Below, in pieces: positions 43,137-51,722 of a stretch of DNA of 64,000 bases. The notes beneath the pieces were generated by a model. The model worked only from the letters and a program-made list of their open reading frames with translations. It had not been told where the DNA came from and made no database searches. Origin of the DNA: Jonesia quinghaiensis DSM 15701 (GTDB lineage: Bacteria; Actinomycetota; Actinomycetes; Actinomycetales; Cellulomonadaceae); NCBI RefSeq assembly GCF_000423205.1, contig NZ_AUHN01000009.1, positions 62,001-126,000 of the forward strand, in the 5' to 3' direction. Position 1 is the first letter of the stretch; each line of letters opens with the position of its first letter. The position numbers and the translations under genes were made by a program.

Positions 43137-43523
43137 TCACTTAAGGGTGACGGTTGCGCCAGCGCCTTCGAGAGCGGCCTTAGCCTTCTCTGCAGCTTCC
43201 TTGTCAACTGGAGCGTCGAAGACAGCCTTAGGAGCGCTGTCAACGAGGTCCTTGGCTTCCTTGAGGCCCAGGCTGGTGAGAGCGCGGATCTCCTTGATGA
43301 CCTGGATCTTCTTGTCGCCAGCAGCTTCGAGGATAACCTCGAACTCGTCCTTCTCTTCTGCAGCAGCAGCTTCGCCGCCAGCAGATGCAGCAACAGCTAC
43401 AGCAGCTGGAGCAGCAGCGGTGACGTCGAAGGTCTCTTCGAAGACCTTGACGAACTCAGAGAGCTCGATGAGGGTGAGTTCCTTGAAAGCTTCGATGAGC
43501 TCTTCAGTGGTGAGCTTAGCCAT
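43137..43523 (-). CDS. rplL: 50S ribosomal protein L7/L12
   Basis: L7/L12 forms the mobile stalk that recruits translation GTPases. The 128-residue product starts [20 protein letters not shown], has an Ala-rich hinge and the C-terminal [23 protein letters not shown] at 43523 has AAAGGA upstream; an ATG three codons earlier is less likely. Confidence 0.98.
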   Translation of the reverse strand: MAKLTTEELIEAFKELTLIELSEFVKVFEETFDVTAAAPAAVAVAASAGGEAAAAEEKDEFEVILEAAGDKKIQVIKEIRALTSLGLKEAKDLVDSAPKAVFDAPVDKEAAEKAKAALEGAGATVTLK

Positions 43524-43596
43524 GATAGGCAATCCTTTCGATCTTTACTGCGTGAAGCAGAATGTTCTGTCTTACAGGGGCGAACTGAGCGGAAAC

Positions 43597-44124
43597 TCAG
43601 GCAGCCTCTGTCGATGCCTGCTTCTCGCGCAGGGCCTCGATTGTGCGGACAGCCTTGGATGGTGCCGCCTGGAAAACGTAAGCAGCCTTCGCGATGGCGG
43701 CCTTAACGGCACCAGCGGTCTTGGCAAGCAGTACTTCGCGAGACTCGAGGTCTGCGAGCTTGGTGATTTCCTCTGCCGTGAGTGGGCGTCCGTCAAGAAC
43801 ACCTGCTTTGATCACGAGCTGAGGGTTAGCCTTGGCGAAGTCACGCAGGCCCTTTGCAGCCATTACTGGGTCACCAGTAACGAATGCGATGGCTGATGGA
43901 CCATTGAGGTCAGCGTCGAGTCCCTCGACACCAGCTTCTTTGGCCGCAATGCCAGCGAGCGTGTTCTTCACCACGGCGTAGGATGCGTTGCCGCGGAGCG
44001 ACCGACGCAGCTCTTGGAGCTGCGAGACGGTGAGTCCGCGGTACTCGGTCAACACTGCAGCGTTTGAGTTACGGAAGAGTTCCGCTACCTCGCCTACTGC
44101 GGCTGCCTTGTCCGGCCTCGCCAT
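43597..44124 (-). CDS. rplJ: 50S ribosomal protein L10
   Basis: L10 anchors the L7/L12 stalk and, in complex with it, usually represses its own mRNA. The 175-residue product has [40 protein letters not shown] and a C-terminal helix. A typical L10 leader precedes it. Confidence 0.98.
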   Translation of the reverse strand: MARPDKAAAVGEVAELFRNSNAAVLTEYRGLTVSQLQELRRSLRGNASYAVVKNTLAGIAAKEAGVEGLDADLNGPSAIAFVTGDPVMAAKGLRDFAKANPQLVIKAGVLDGRPLTAEEITKLADLESREVLLAKTAGAVKAAIAKAAYVFQAAPSKAVRTIEALREKQASTEAA

Positions 44125-44189
44125 GGCAATCCTTCCGATTCGATGCCGCTTGCCTTGCTGGTGGATCCAGCTCCCATCCCATCAGGGCA

Positions 44190-44320
44190 ATAAAAAAGCC
44201 TCGCGCACAGGCACGAGGCTACAACCTACAGACTGTAGGAGAAGATCGTTACCTGCGCGGGCCCCGGTAAAGGACTTCGGTCTAACGTCAGGCGTCAGAC
44301 AACCAGCGGTCTTGGGTACA
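44190..44320 (-). ncRNA. Ribosomal protein L10 leader with terminator
   Basis: The minus strand shows the expected elements of an L10 leader: CCCAAGACCGCTGGTTGTC, a CCTACAG/CTGTAGG hairpin, and an intrinsic terminator (GCCTCGTGC...GCGAGGC followed by TTTTTTA, 44191-44220). In characterised cases L10-L7/L12 binds such leaders and attenuates rplJL. Confidence 0.8.
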
Positions 44321-44325
44321 GAGCA

Positions 44326-44355
44326 ACTGTAGGCGAAGAGCCTGGCATGATGCAA
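44326..44355 (-). promoter_or_regulatory. Candidate rplJL promoter
   Basis: On the minus strand TTGCAT (44350-44355) and TACAGT (44326-44331) are 18 nt apart. The start near 44319 coincides with the first conserved element of the L10 leader, which supports the call. Confidence 0.5.
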
Positions 44356-44400
44356 CAGCCAATAAAGGGGCATGCGTCACAGCGACAGATCTCATGCAAA

Positions 44401-44432
44401 CAGCGGGAGAGAACATCAGTTCTCTCCCGCTG
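44401..44432 (-). terminator. rplA terminator hairpin
   Basis: A 14-bp perfect stem (CAGCGGGAGAGAAC) with a 4-nt loop lies 32 nt after the rplA stop and separates rplKA from rplJL. Confidence 0.78.
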
Positions 44433-44464
44433 TTGGGTGTTGCCTTGTTGCTCAGTGCAAACGA

Positions 44465-45175
44465 CTAGTTCTCTTCGAGAAGCTTCGAGGTCTTGGACTG
44501 GTCAACTGGAATACCAGGGCCCATCGTTGTGGTCAGAGTCGCTTTGGAAATGTAGCGGCCCTTTGAGGACGATGGCTTCAAACGGAGTACCTCATCGATG
44601 GCAGCGGCGTAGTTTTCCACGAGCTGCACGTCGGTGAAAGAAGCTTTACCGATGATGAAGTGAAGGTTTGAGTGCTTGTCGACGCGGAACTCAATCTTTC
44701 CACCCTTGATGTCGTTCACTGCCTTAGCGACATCCATGGTGACCGTTCCGGTCTTTGGGTTTGGCATCAAACCACGTGGGCCAAGGACACGACCCAAACG
44801 GCCAACCTTACCCATGAGGTCTGGAGTTGCCACAGCTGAATCGAAGTCGGTGAAACCGTCTGCGACCTTCTGGATGAGTTCGTCGCCACCGACGATGTCA
44901 GCGCCAGCCTCGCGTGCTTGTTCAGCGCGCTCACCAGTTGCAAAGACCAGGACCCGTGCGGTCTTACCGGTGCCGTGTGGAAGGATCACGGTTCCGCGGA
45001 CCATCTGGTCAGCTTTACGTGGGTCCACACCAAGGCGGAACGCTACCTCAACGGTTGCGTCAAACTTAGCTGCAGCGGTCTCTTTGGCGAGACGAACTGC
45101 TTCGATTGGGGTGTAGAGGCGTGAACGGTCGATCTTCTCGGCCGCGTTCTTGTAAGCCTTGCTGCGCGTTGTCAT
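44465..45175 (-). CDS. rplA: 50S ribosomal protein L1
   Basis: L1 moves deacylated tRNA at the E site and often represses rplKA. The 236-residue product has [20 protein letters not shown], the [20 protein letters not shown] signature and a C-terminal TMGPGIPVD. It follows rplK by 83 nt. Confidence 0.98.
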   Translation of the reverse strand: MTTRSKAYKNAAEKIDRSRLYTPIEAVRLAKETAAAKFDATVEVAFRLGVDPRKADQMVRGTVILPHGTGKTARVLVFATGERAEQAREAGADIVGGDELIQKVADGFTDFDSAVATPDLMGKVGRLGRVLGPRGLMPNPKTGTVTMDVAKAVNDIKGGKIEFRVDKHSNLHFIIGKASFTDVQLVENYAAAIDEVLRLKPSSSKGRYISKATLTTTMGPGIPVDQSKTSKLLEEN

Positions 45176-45258
45176 CTGCTGTCTCCTTTAAGCAGTCGTG
45201 GTCTGGATCCGCGCGGATCCTGCCACTAGGCTCACGAATGAGCCGGATGAATAAGTGA

Positions 45259-45693
45259 TCAGTCCTGAACCGTGATGCCCATGGACCGTGCGGTGCCAGC
45301 AATGATCTTTGCAGCAGCGTCAATGTCGTTGGCGTTGAGGTCTTCGAGCTTCGTTTGAGCGATCTCGCGTACCTGACCCATGGTCAGTGAGCCGACCTTG
45401 TTGGTGTGTGGAACACCTGATCCCTTGTCTACGCCAGCAGCCTTTTTGATGAGCTGGGCAGCAGGTGGGGTCTTAGTGATGAAGGTGAATGAACGGTCTT
45501 CATACACGGTGATTTCCACAGGGATAACATTGCCGCGCTGAGCTTCAGTCGCTGCGTTGTAGGCCTTGCAGAATTCCATGATGTTGACACCGTGCTGACC
45601 GAGCGCGGGGCCAATAGGAGGTGCAGGTGTTGCTGCACCAGCGTTGATCTGGAGCTTAATGAGTCCAGAGACCTTCTTTTTCTTTGGAGGCAT
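45259..45693 (-). CDS. rplK: 50S ribosomal protein L11
   Basis: L11 forms the GTPase-associated centre with 23S rRNA and is the thiopeptide binding site. The 144-residue product starts [20 protein letters not shown] and has [20 protein letters not shown] and the C-terminal [13 protein letters not shown] at 45693 has AAGGA 6 nt upstream. Confidence 0.98.
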   Translation of the reverse strand: MPPKKKKVSGLIKLQINAGAATPAPPIGPALGQHGVNIMEFCKAYNAATEAQRGNVIPVEITVYEDRSFTFITKTPPAAQLIKKAAGVDKGSGVPHTNKVGSLTMGQVREIAQTKLEDLNANDIDAAAKIIAGTARSMGITVQD

Positions 45694-45770
45694 TTCGGGT
45701 CCTTCTGATTGACAGTGCTGAGCTCCAGGTTTTCCGGAGCCTAGGGCGGAGCTTCTCGTGACCGACCGCA

Positions 45771-45808
45771 CGATGCCCGCCAGCCATCTTGTGGCAAGCG
45801 GGCGATCG
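45771..45808 (-). terminator. nusG downstream hairpin
   Basis: CGAT and GCCCGC pair with GCGGGC and ATCG, giving a 10-bp stem with one bulge, 15 nt after the nusG stop. There is no clear T tract. Confidence 0.5.
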
Positions 45809-45822
45809 TTCGTAGGTCAAGG

Positions 45823-46683
45823 TCAGATCTTGGCGACCTGGTTGAAGCTCAGTTCGACCGGAGTCTCCCGGCCGAAGATCGACACCAACACCTTGAGCTT
45901 TTGGGCTTCGATGTTGATTTCGGAAATCGTGGCTGGCAAGGTTTCGAATGGCCCATCGGTAACTGTGACCGACTCGCCAACTTCGAAGTCCACAGTAATC
46001 TCTGCAGGCTTGTTCTTGCTCTTCTTTTTAGGCTGCTCTGGCTGCTCGATCATTGGCGAGAGCATGGAGAAAACTTCATCCCTGGTGAGCGGCACTGGCT
46101 GGTGTGTGTTCCCTACGAAGCCGGTCACGCCTGGAGTGTGGCGAACTGCACCCCATGACTCATCGGTGAGGTCCATGCGAACCAGAACATACCCTGGGAT
46201 ACGCACGCGACGAACAATCTTCTTTTGACCGTTCTTGATTTCGGCGACTTCCTCCATCGGTACCTCAATTTGGAAGATGAAGTCTTCCATATTGAGACTT
46301 TGGATGCGGGTGCCGAGGTTCGTCTTCACACGGTTTTCGTACCCTGCGTAAGAGTGAACGACGTACCAGTAACCAGGAAGGGAATCCAACTCTTTGCGGA
46401 ATACTTCGAGTGGGTCCTCTTCGCCTGCTTCGCCGTCCTCGTCAGATTCCTCTGACTCAGCAGCCTCACTGGACACTGAATCCTCGTCGGATGGAGCGTC
46501 ACTCTGGTCGAGTTCCTGTGCTGGCTCACCAGCGTGCTCGTCGGCCTCAGTCTCGGCATTGTCAGCCGTCACGTCGGTCGCGTCTGCGGTGGAGTCCTCG
46601 GACACAGTAACGTCGCCCTCGTCGGTGGTGTCGATGAGAGCGTCTACGTTCTCTTCTGTCGATTCGTACGACTCCTGAGACAC
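45823..46683 (-). CDS. nusG: Transcription termination/antitermination factor NusG
   Basis: NusG binds RNA polymerase and links it to Rho or the ribosome. The NGN domain begins near residue 103 ([20 protein letters not shown]), and the C-terminal KOW domain has [19 protein letters not shown]. At 286 residues it is about 100 longer than the core: residues 1-100 are strongly acidic and probably disordered, an extension common in actinobacteria. Confidence 0.97.
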   Translation of the reverse strand: MSQESYESTEENVDALIDTTDEGDVTVSEDSTADATDVTADNAETEADEHAGEPAQELDQSDAPSDEDSVSSEAAESEESDEDGEAGEEDPLEVFRKELDSLPGYWYVVHSYAGYENRVKTNLGTRIQSLNMEDFIFQIEVPMEEVAEIKNGQKKIVRRVRIPGYVLVRMDLTDESWGAVRHTPGVTGFVGNTHQPVPLTRDEVFSMLSPMIEQPEQPKKKSKNKPAEITVDFEVGESVTVTDGPFETLPATISEINIEAQKLKVLVSIFGRETPVELSFNQVAKI

Positions 46684-46905
46684 GTGCCAACCTGCTTTCT
46701 TAAATCTGCTTGTGAGCGCTCCAGATGTTGTGGAGGCATGCAGAAAACCTGCAACTCACTATTGTTCCATTATTTACTGGCTTCTGGCTAACTCTGATGA
46801 CAAATGTGATCAGAACCAAATCTGGCGGGACTCATTAAAGCCCACAGTCGATTGTGCGCAGTGAGTTACTGAATCGACGAGTGGCGTCCTGCAGCAGTGT
46901 GATGT

Positions 46906-47193
46906 TTAACCAAAGAGCGCGTCGGCACCCATCTTGATGATCCAGTCCGCAACAAGAACAAACGCCATGACCACAATCACAAACACGATAACCGTCACGA
47001 CATAGCGCCCAAACTCTTTACGAGTTGGCGTGACGACCTTCTTGAGTTCGGTCACGATCTGGCGGATGAACCGGCCAGTGCGCTTGAAGATGTTTGGGCG
47101 CTTTTCTTTTTTGCCGCCACGAGATGAGGAGGACGACCCACTCTGGGCACGTGTGACGTCGCCGTTGACTGCGTCCGAAGCTGAATCGCTCAC
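46906..47193 (-). CDS. secE: Protein translocase subunit SecE
   Basis: SecE clamps SecY. The 95-residue product has a Ser-rich N-terminal extension, the amphipathic FIRQIVTELKKVVTPTRKE helix and one membrane helix (YVVTVIVFVIVVMAFVLVA). It lies between tRNA-Trp and nusG, the standard actinobacterial order. Confidence 0.97.
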   Translation of the reverse strand: MSDSASDAVNGDVTRAQSGSSSSSRGGKKEKRPNIFKRTGRFIRQIVTELKKVVTPTRKEFGRYVVTVIVFVIVVMAFVLVADWIIKMGADALFG

Positions 47194-47258
47194 TACTTTT
47201 TATCCCAACGTTGTACCAAGTCTTAGCGGTGCACAAGCGCATCACAACGACCGAAGCG

Positions 47259-47331
47259 CAGGGCAGACAGGACTCGAACCTGCAACCTGCGGTTTTGGAG
47301 ACCGCTGCGCTACCAATTGCGCCACTGCCCT
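47259..47331 (-). tRNA. tRNA-Trp (CCA), copy 1
   Basis: A 73-nt cloverleaf with acceptor AGGGCAG/CTGCCCT, anticodon loop CTCCAAA (anticodon CCA), the T loop GGTTCGAGTCC and discriminator G. The 3' CCA is not encoded. It lies 65 nt before secE. Confidence 0.97.
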
Positions 47332-47413
47332 GTGACCTTGTGGCCACGCGTCAGCGCATAGTCTACAAGCACGCTGCGCTGGTCCATAATCTTATGGTGC
47401 TTTCCGGGGTAAA

Positions 47414-47448
47414 GAAAACCACCCATACACATTGTATGGGTGGTTTTC
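47414..47448 (-). terminator. Terminator between the two tRNA-Trp genes
   Basis: A 15-bp perfect stem (GAAAACCACCCATAC) with a 5-nt loop, ending in TTTTCTTT on the minus strand, lies 4 nt after tRNA-Trp copy 2. Confidence 0.82.
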
Positions 47449-47452
47449 ACTG

Positions 47453-47525
47453 CAGGGCAGACAGGACTCGAACCTGCAACCTGCGGTTTTGGAGACCGCT
47501 GCGCTACCAATTGCGCCACTACCCT
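47453..47525 (-). tRNA. tRNA-Trp (CCA), copy 2
   Basis: Identical to copy 1 except for one acceptor-stem base: AGGGTAG in place of AGGGCAG, giving a G-U pair. Anticodon CCA and discriminator G are kept, so it is probably functional. It has its own terminator. Confidence 0.94.
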
Positions 47526-47700
47526 GTGGATATCAACCGTCAACTCTCAAACAAGAGCGTGAACACCATGTATGACACATGGCCTCACCAGTCGTTATCG
47601 CCTTCAACATACTACGCGAATCTCCGACGAAAGTGTTAACTGAGGGTGAGAGTGGCGGTCAACATCACACATTCTTCAGTGATTGAACGGCATCCCACCC

Positions 47701-48201
47701 CTAGGAAGCGTTGACACTGCTTACTTCACTAGCGATTGCCATCGCCCAGCCGCGCACAACGCTCATGTCACGTGAGTCGCCGTATTTGCCGCGCGCTGCC
47801 ATGATGGCAGCCCGCTCTGCCAGACTGAGTTGCAGAACATCGAGTTTGCCGGGGAAGTGCTTGTGCCCCTCTGCACCTACTTGCTGAACCCGCGCCGCCA
47901 AAGCAGGGGTATTGTTCGCTTCTTTGCTGGGTTGGTTAGCAAGCCCTGACGAGAAGAGCCACACCTTGCGTTCCCGCAGTTGTGGCGCAAGCCGGTCTGC
48001 GAAGTCTTTTGCGTCGCCCAACCATTGACCAACGTAGATTGCTGAGCCAAGGACAACCGCGTCGTATCCCAACAGGTCTTTAACTTCTGCTGGCTCACGG
48101 TGATCACATTCGATCCCCTGAGCACGGATTGTCGCGGCGATCTCGGCAGCAATCTCACGGGTTGAACTGTGCCGCGATGCTGCGGTGACGAGTACCTTCA
48201 T
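47701..48201 (-). CDS. Flavodoxin-domain protein
   Basis: The 166-residue product has a flavodoxin-like fold of the flavodoxin-5/HemG type: the FMN phosphate loop TAASRHSSTREIA at the N-terminus, DAVVLGSAIYVGQWLGDAKD and VWLFSSGLANQ. Such proteins carry electrons or act in protoporphyrinogen or quinone redox chemistry. No partner gene is adjacent, so the exact role is open. It diverges from the deaminase-family gene. Confidence 0.8.
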   Translation of the reverse strand: MKVLVTAASRHSSTREIAAEIAATIRAQGIECDHREPAEVKDLLGYDAVVLGSAIYVGQWLGDAKDFADRLAPQLRERKVWLFSSGLANQPSKEANNTPALAARVQQVGAEGHKHFPGKLDVLQLSLAERAAIMAARGKYGDSRDMSVVRGWAMAIASEVSSVNAS

Positions 48202-48333
48202 GATTCCCCCTCCACGAATAAATGAGATGTATGTTCTTTAGTCTTTCCTGAACACGCGTCTTTTCCTTGGGCCGGAGGTCCCGAAGATTGTGCTGGCTAC
48301 TCGTGATCGCAATCACTGTGGCAGACTCTGGTC

Positions 48334-49371
48334 ATGCGCGATCTCCGCTTGCTCCCCAAAGCCCACCTGCACGTCCATTTCACCGGCTCGATGCGCCCCT
48401 CGACTGTCGCTGACCTCGCCCGTCAGCACGGCATACGCTTACCCGAGGGGGTCACCACAGATGCTCCGCTTCGTCTACCTGCCACCTCTCGCGGGTGGTT
48501 TCGGTTCCAGCGGCTATACGACGCGGCACGAGCATGTGTGCGCAGTGAAGCGGATATGCGCCGAGTTGTCAGCGAAGTTATTGCCGATGATGCTGCGGAA
48601 GGTTCACGCCGGCTAGAACTCCAAGTTGACCCCACCTCGTATGCCCCCTTTGTTGGAGGCATCACACCAGCACTAGAGATTGTGATGGATGAAGCCCGCA
48701 CCGCAGGGCGAGCAATGGGTGTTTCTGTTGGCATTGTGGTGGCATCCTCACGGATGCGACACCAACTAGAAGCCCGCACCCTTGCCCGGCTCGCCGTGAA
48801 ATATGCAGGTGACGCCGATGGCGACGTGATGGGATTTGGCCTGTCTAATGACGAACGGCGCGGACGCACCAGCGAGTTTGCCTACGCGTTCCGAATGGCC
48901 AGAGACGCCGGTTTAGCATCACTCCCCCACGGCGGTGAGCTGTTAGGTGCGGACCATGTGGAGGTGGTCCTTGATCAGCTTCACCCCGATCGCCTCGGGC
49001 ACGGGGTACGCATTGTTGAGGACCAGCGGGTTTTGGATCGTGTTGCTTCCGCTGGTATTGCCTGTGAAGTCAACCCGGCCTCCAACGTCAGTTTGGGCGT
49101 GTATCAGGATGACGCCCACGTCCCATTACGGACGCTGGTAGATGCTGGGGTGCGTGTTGCGCTTGGTGCGGATGACCCGCTGTTGTTTAAGTCGCGGTTG
49201 GTTGCTCAGTATGAAGCTGCCAGAAATGTTCACGGCTTCACAGACCCTGAACTTGCACAACTGGCGCGCGATTCGCTGTTAGCAAGCCGCGCGCCACGCA
49301 GTGTTATCGATGCGGCGCTAGTGGACATCGATGAGTGGTTGATGAGCCCACCAGAGCCTTCCGACTCCTGA
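48334..49371 (+). CDS. Adenosine deaminase family protein
   Basis: The 345-residue TIM-barrel hydrolase has the metal motif HLHVHF (11-16), a LPHGGEL segment in place of the HAGE motif and GADDPLLFKS for the paired Asp residues. The family converts adenosine or related purines to inosine-type products; some actinobacterial members act on aminodeoxyfutalosine or adenine. FTGS replaces the usual LDGA/LEGA after the HxH motif, so specificity cannot be assigned. The ribosome binding site is weak. Confidence 0.8.
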   Translation: MRDLRLLPKAHLHVHFTGSMRPSTVADLARQHGIRLPEGVTTDAPLRLPATSRGWFRFQRLYDAARACVRSEADMRRVVSEVIADDAAEGSRRLELQVDPTSYAPFVGGITPALEIVMDEARTAGRAMGVSVGIVVASSRMRHQLEARTLARLAVKYAGDADGDVMGFGLSNDERRGRTSEFAYAFRMARDAGLASLPHGGELLGADHVEVVLDQLHPDRLGHGVRIVEDQRVLDRVASAGIACEVNPASNVSLGVYQDDAHVPLRTLVDAGVRVALGADDPLLFKSRLVAQYEAARNVHGFTDPELAQLARDSLLASRAPRSVIDAALVDIDEWLMSPPEPSDS

Positions 49372-49402
49372 CCGAACCTGCCCCGGCACGGTCACAAGCG
49401 TT

Positions 49403-50266
49403 TTAGGCCTCGAGCGCTTGGCGGAGTAGTTCTTGTGCTCCGTCACGCGTCTGAGCTGCGCAAATGAAACCGGCTTTGTGGCAGAACACAGCATCGGCCA
49501 CACCTGTGACCTCAGCTAGTTCGCTGCCATTGAGACCGCGCCATGCAGCGGGGAGGTCTTTGCGGTTGGAGAACTGGGCGTTGTCTGGGCGCACCGCTTG
49601 AATGGTCCAGTTCCCCGTCGCTCCTGGGTAAACCGTGTACAACAGCTCTGGTTGCTTGGAGGAGATCCCACCGTGTGGGATGTACCGCTCCAAGATGACA
49701 TAACGGCGGTCTGGGCTCGCCGCATAGGCTTGCTGGAAGTAGCGTTCAGCATCGAGAACTGCCACGTATTTTGCTTTGAGCCGGTGAAGAATGGTTCGCG
49801 CCAACTCGACCGCAACGGTGAACTGGCTATCAAAGTCTTCATCATCGCCAATGGGGTTGAATAAACCGAGGTATTCGGAAAGGTCAAAGGGGCGAATACC
49901 AAAGTCTGTCAGGGAGTAGAGGTCTTGCCCGTTGTCGACAGCGTCAATGGCAGTGACTAGTCGGGTGTCAATTTTTAACCACACGTCGTCGTTGTTACAC
50001 CATTGGCGGCCGTAGTCCTGCCACAGCAAACCAAAAGCTGAGTACAGGATGCCGTTTGGCCGGGCACCAGATGATTTTTGGTGGTGGTCGTAGCGCCGTG
50101 TTTCGGTGTTGTACTCACCACCGACATCAAGCACGATGTCAGCCTCGGCGAGGCGTTGAGGGTCTCGGGTGCGCACGATAGTCGCATCAGGGTGAATCTC
50201 CGTGAGGAGAGCCACGCCGAAGACGTCGTCTGCATGGAACTTGCCGTTGTGGGTTGCGATGATCAC
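49403..50266 (-). CDS. MYG1/UPF0160 family protein, DHH-like phosphoesterase
   Basis: The 287-residue product has the family hallmarks THNGKFHADDVFG at the N-terminus, VLDVGGEYN and YDHHQKSSG, plus the later GGISSKQPELLYTVYPG. Eukaryotic MYG1 is a 3'-5' RNA exonuclease and the fold resembles DHH phosphoesterases; the bacterial role is unknown. It is 54 nt downstream of the GntR gene. Confidence 0.85.
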   Translation of the reverse strand: MIIATHNGKFHADDVFGVALLTEIHPDATIVRTRDPQRLAEADIVLDVGGEYNTETRRYDHHQKSSGARPNGILYSAFGLLWQDYGRQWCNNDDVWLKIDTRLVTAIDAVDNGQDLYSLTDFGIRPFDLSEYLGLFNPIGDDEDFDSQFTVAVELARTILHRLKAKYVAVLDAERYFQQAYAASPDRRYVILERYIPHGGISSKQPELLYTVYPGATGNWTIQAVRPDNAQFSNRKDLPAAWRGLNGSELAEVTGVADAVFCHKAGFICAAQTRDGAQELLRQALEA

Positions 50267-50320
50267 GGTTCAACTCTACGGGTTGTGCCGTGATCACCCA
50301 CAAAAGTACAGGCTAGGCGG

Positions 50321-50683
50321 TTACTGAGTGATCTCTTTGAGGTACGTGCGCACCACATCTAATGCTTCGTCGTCTGTGGCTCCGGCCTCGCGAGCAATCG
50401 CCACATATGCGCGAGCGTGCTGGGCTAACGCAAGTTCTTTGGACACTGCACGGGCACTCACCCGTGTTCCGGCTCGCCCCTGGGTGATGACGTAGCCTTC
50501 ATCTTCAAGTTCCCGGTAACTACGCGCCACCGTGTTCACTGCAACACCCAGTTCCTGTGCCAAGACACGGATAGGGGGCAGCTTGTCTCCAACAGGCAGT
50601 TGACCACGCGCAATGTGGTCAACGATCTGGCGTTTGATCTGTGTGAACGGTGGTACGTCAGACGTCAGGTCGAGTTGGATCAT
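50321..50683 (-). CDS. GntR-family regulator, short YtrA type
   Basis: The 120-residue product is a winged helix (PPFTQIKRQIVDHIARGQLP, LGVAVNTVARSYRELEDEGY) followed by only about 50 residues, too few for the usual ligand domain; this is the YtrA subfamily. Members often control neighbouring transport genes. ATG at 50683 has AAGGAG upstream and lies inside the end of the hydrolase gene, overlapping it by 26 nt. No ABC transporter is next to it, so its target is unknown. Confidence 0.85.
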   Translation of the reverse strand: MIQLDLTSDVPPFTQIKRQIVDHIARGQLPVGDKLPPIRVLAQELGVAVNTVARSYRELEDEGYVITQGRAGTRVSARAVSKELALAQHARAYVAIAREAGATDDEALDVVRTYLKEITQ

Positions 50684-51671
50684 GGGATTGTGCTCCTTGG
50701 TTGATCGCACCTGGTTCGGTGTAACCATTGTCTCCCAGCCAGTGGGAGATCGCATCAAAGTAAGCCTGTTGTGGGCCAGGTGCGCTTAAAGAGAGGTCAT
50801 GAACTCCACCGTCGATGCGCACAGTAGTGACTTTGTACCCAACTTTGTCTGCGCGTGCGTGGATTTGGTTGACATCAAGCACAATGTCACTGGACTTTAA
50901 CTCTTGGGGCGAGGAGTTCCAGTGGGCGCTTCGGGCACTGGTGGCAATGAGAACGGGGATGTTTAACCCAAGCCCTTGGGAAAGCCTGGCGTGCCCGGCA
51001 CGAATGGCACGGAGCCATCCGGCGCGCACTGGTGTGCGCTCAGCACGTTTGAGGAGCAAATCAAACTCCCAGGTTCCTCCCGTGGAGGTGTGCAGCGTGT
51101 CCGTGTACGGCGACGGGTCATTAGTGATGATGTAGTCGGTGACTCGATGGCCTACGGCGTCCAGCATCGCTGTGGCGATCACCCGGTCGAACCATGGGCG
51201 GTTGAGATCGAACCACGGTGAGTTGAGGATCAGGCCATCCACGGTGCGCCGCCCGGTGGCGGAGTGCGCCCACAACGTGGCGATAAGCCCGCCCGTGGAG
51301 TGCCCCATGATGAGGAGTTTGTCGTAGCCTGCAGCGTTGATTTGTGCGGTTGCCCAGGCTAGGTCGTGGCCGTATTCGCGCAGGTCATGGCAGTCGTTTC
51401 GGGTGGTTTCATCAGTAGTTGACCGGCCATAGCCGTGGAGGTCTAGGGCAAAAAACCCAAGGCCTTGCGATTCAACGAATTCACCAACATGACGTTGGAA
51501 GAAGTAGTCGTTGTATCCGTGGAGGTAGAGCACGGCGGTGGTGCGCCCTGGTGGTCGATGAAGGGTATGTTCAGTGCTGACCAGAGTTGCAGTTACTTGC
51601 GCCCCACGAATCGGTGGAAGCGTGGTGGTGAGTGCACGCCAGGGGCTGCCAAGAATGTCGTTCTGCCACAT
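50658..51671 (-). CDS. Alpha/beta hydrolase (serine aminopeptidase S33-like)
   Basis: The 337-residue protein has the fold's marks: the oxyanion segment LYLHGYNDYFFQRHVG, DLHGYGRS, the nucleophile elbow GHSTGG (Ser125) and the C-terminal catalytic His in GGVHDLSLS. It looks like a monoacylglycerol-lipase type esterase; the substrate is unknown. No signal peptide is seen, so it should be cytoplasmic. Its 3' end overlaps the GntR gene. Confidence 0.82.
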   Translation of the reverse strand: MWQNDILGSPWRALTTTLPPIRGAQVTATLVSTEHTLHRPPGRTTAVLYLHGYNDYFFQRHVGEFVESQGLGFFALDLHGYGRSTTDETTRNDCHDLREYGHDLAWATAQINAAGYDKLLIMGHSTGGLIATLWAHSATGRRTVDGLILNSPWFDLNRPWFDRVIATAMLDAVGHRVTDYIITNDPSPYTDTLHTSTGGTWEFDLLLKRAERTPVRAGWLRAIRAGHARLSQGLGLNIPVLIATSARSAHWNSSPQELKSSDIVLDVNQIHARADKVGYKVTTVRIDGGVHDLSLSAPGPQQAYFDAISHWLGDNGYTEPGAINQGAQSHDPTRPDV

Positions 51672-51722
51672 AGTGTCAGCCTACTGGTGGCACACTCTTT
51701 GATGCACACAGGTCATTGGTCA

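Noticed and set aside
47453..47525. tRNA-Trp copy 2 as a pseudogene
   Set aside because: All stems pair, the anticodon and discriminator are intact, and it has a terminator.
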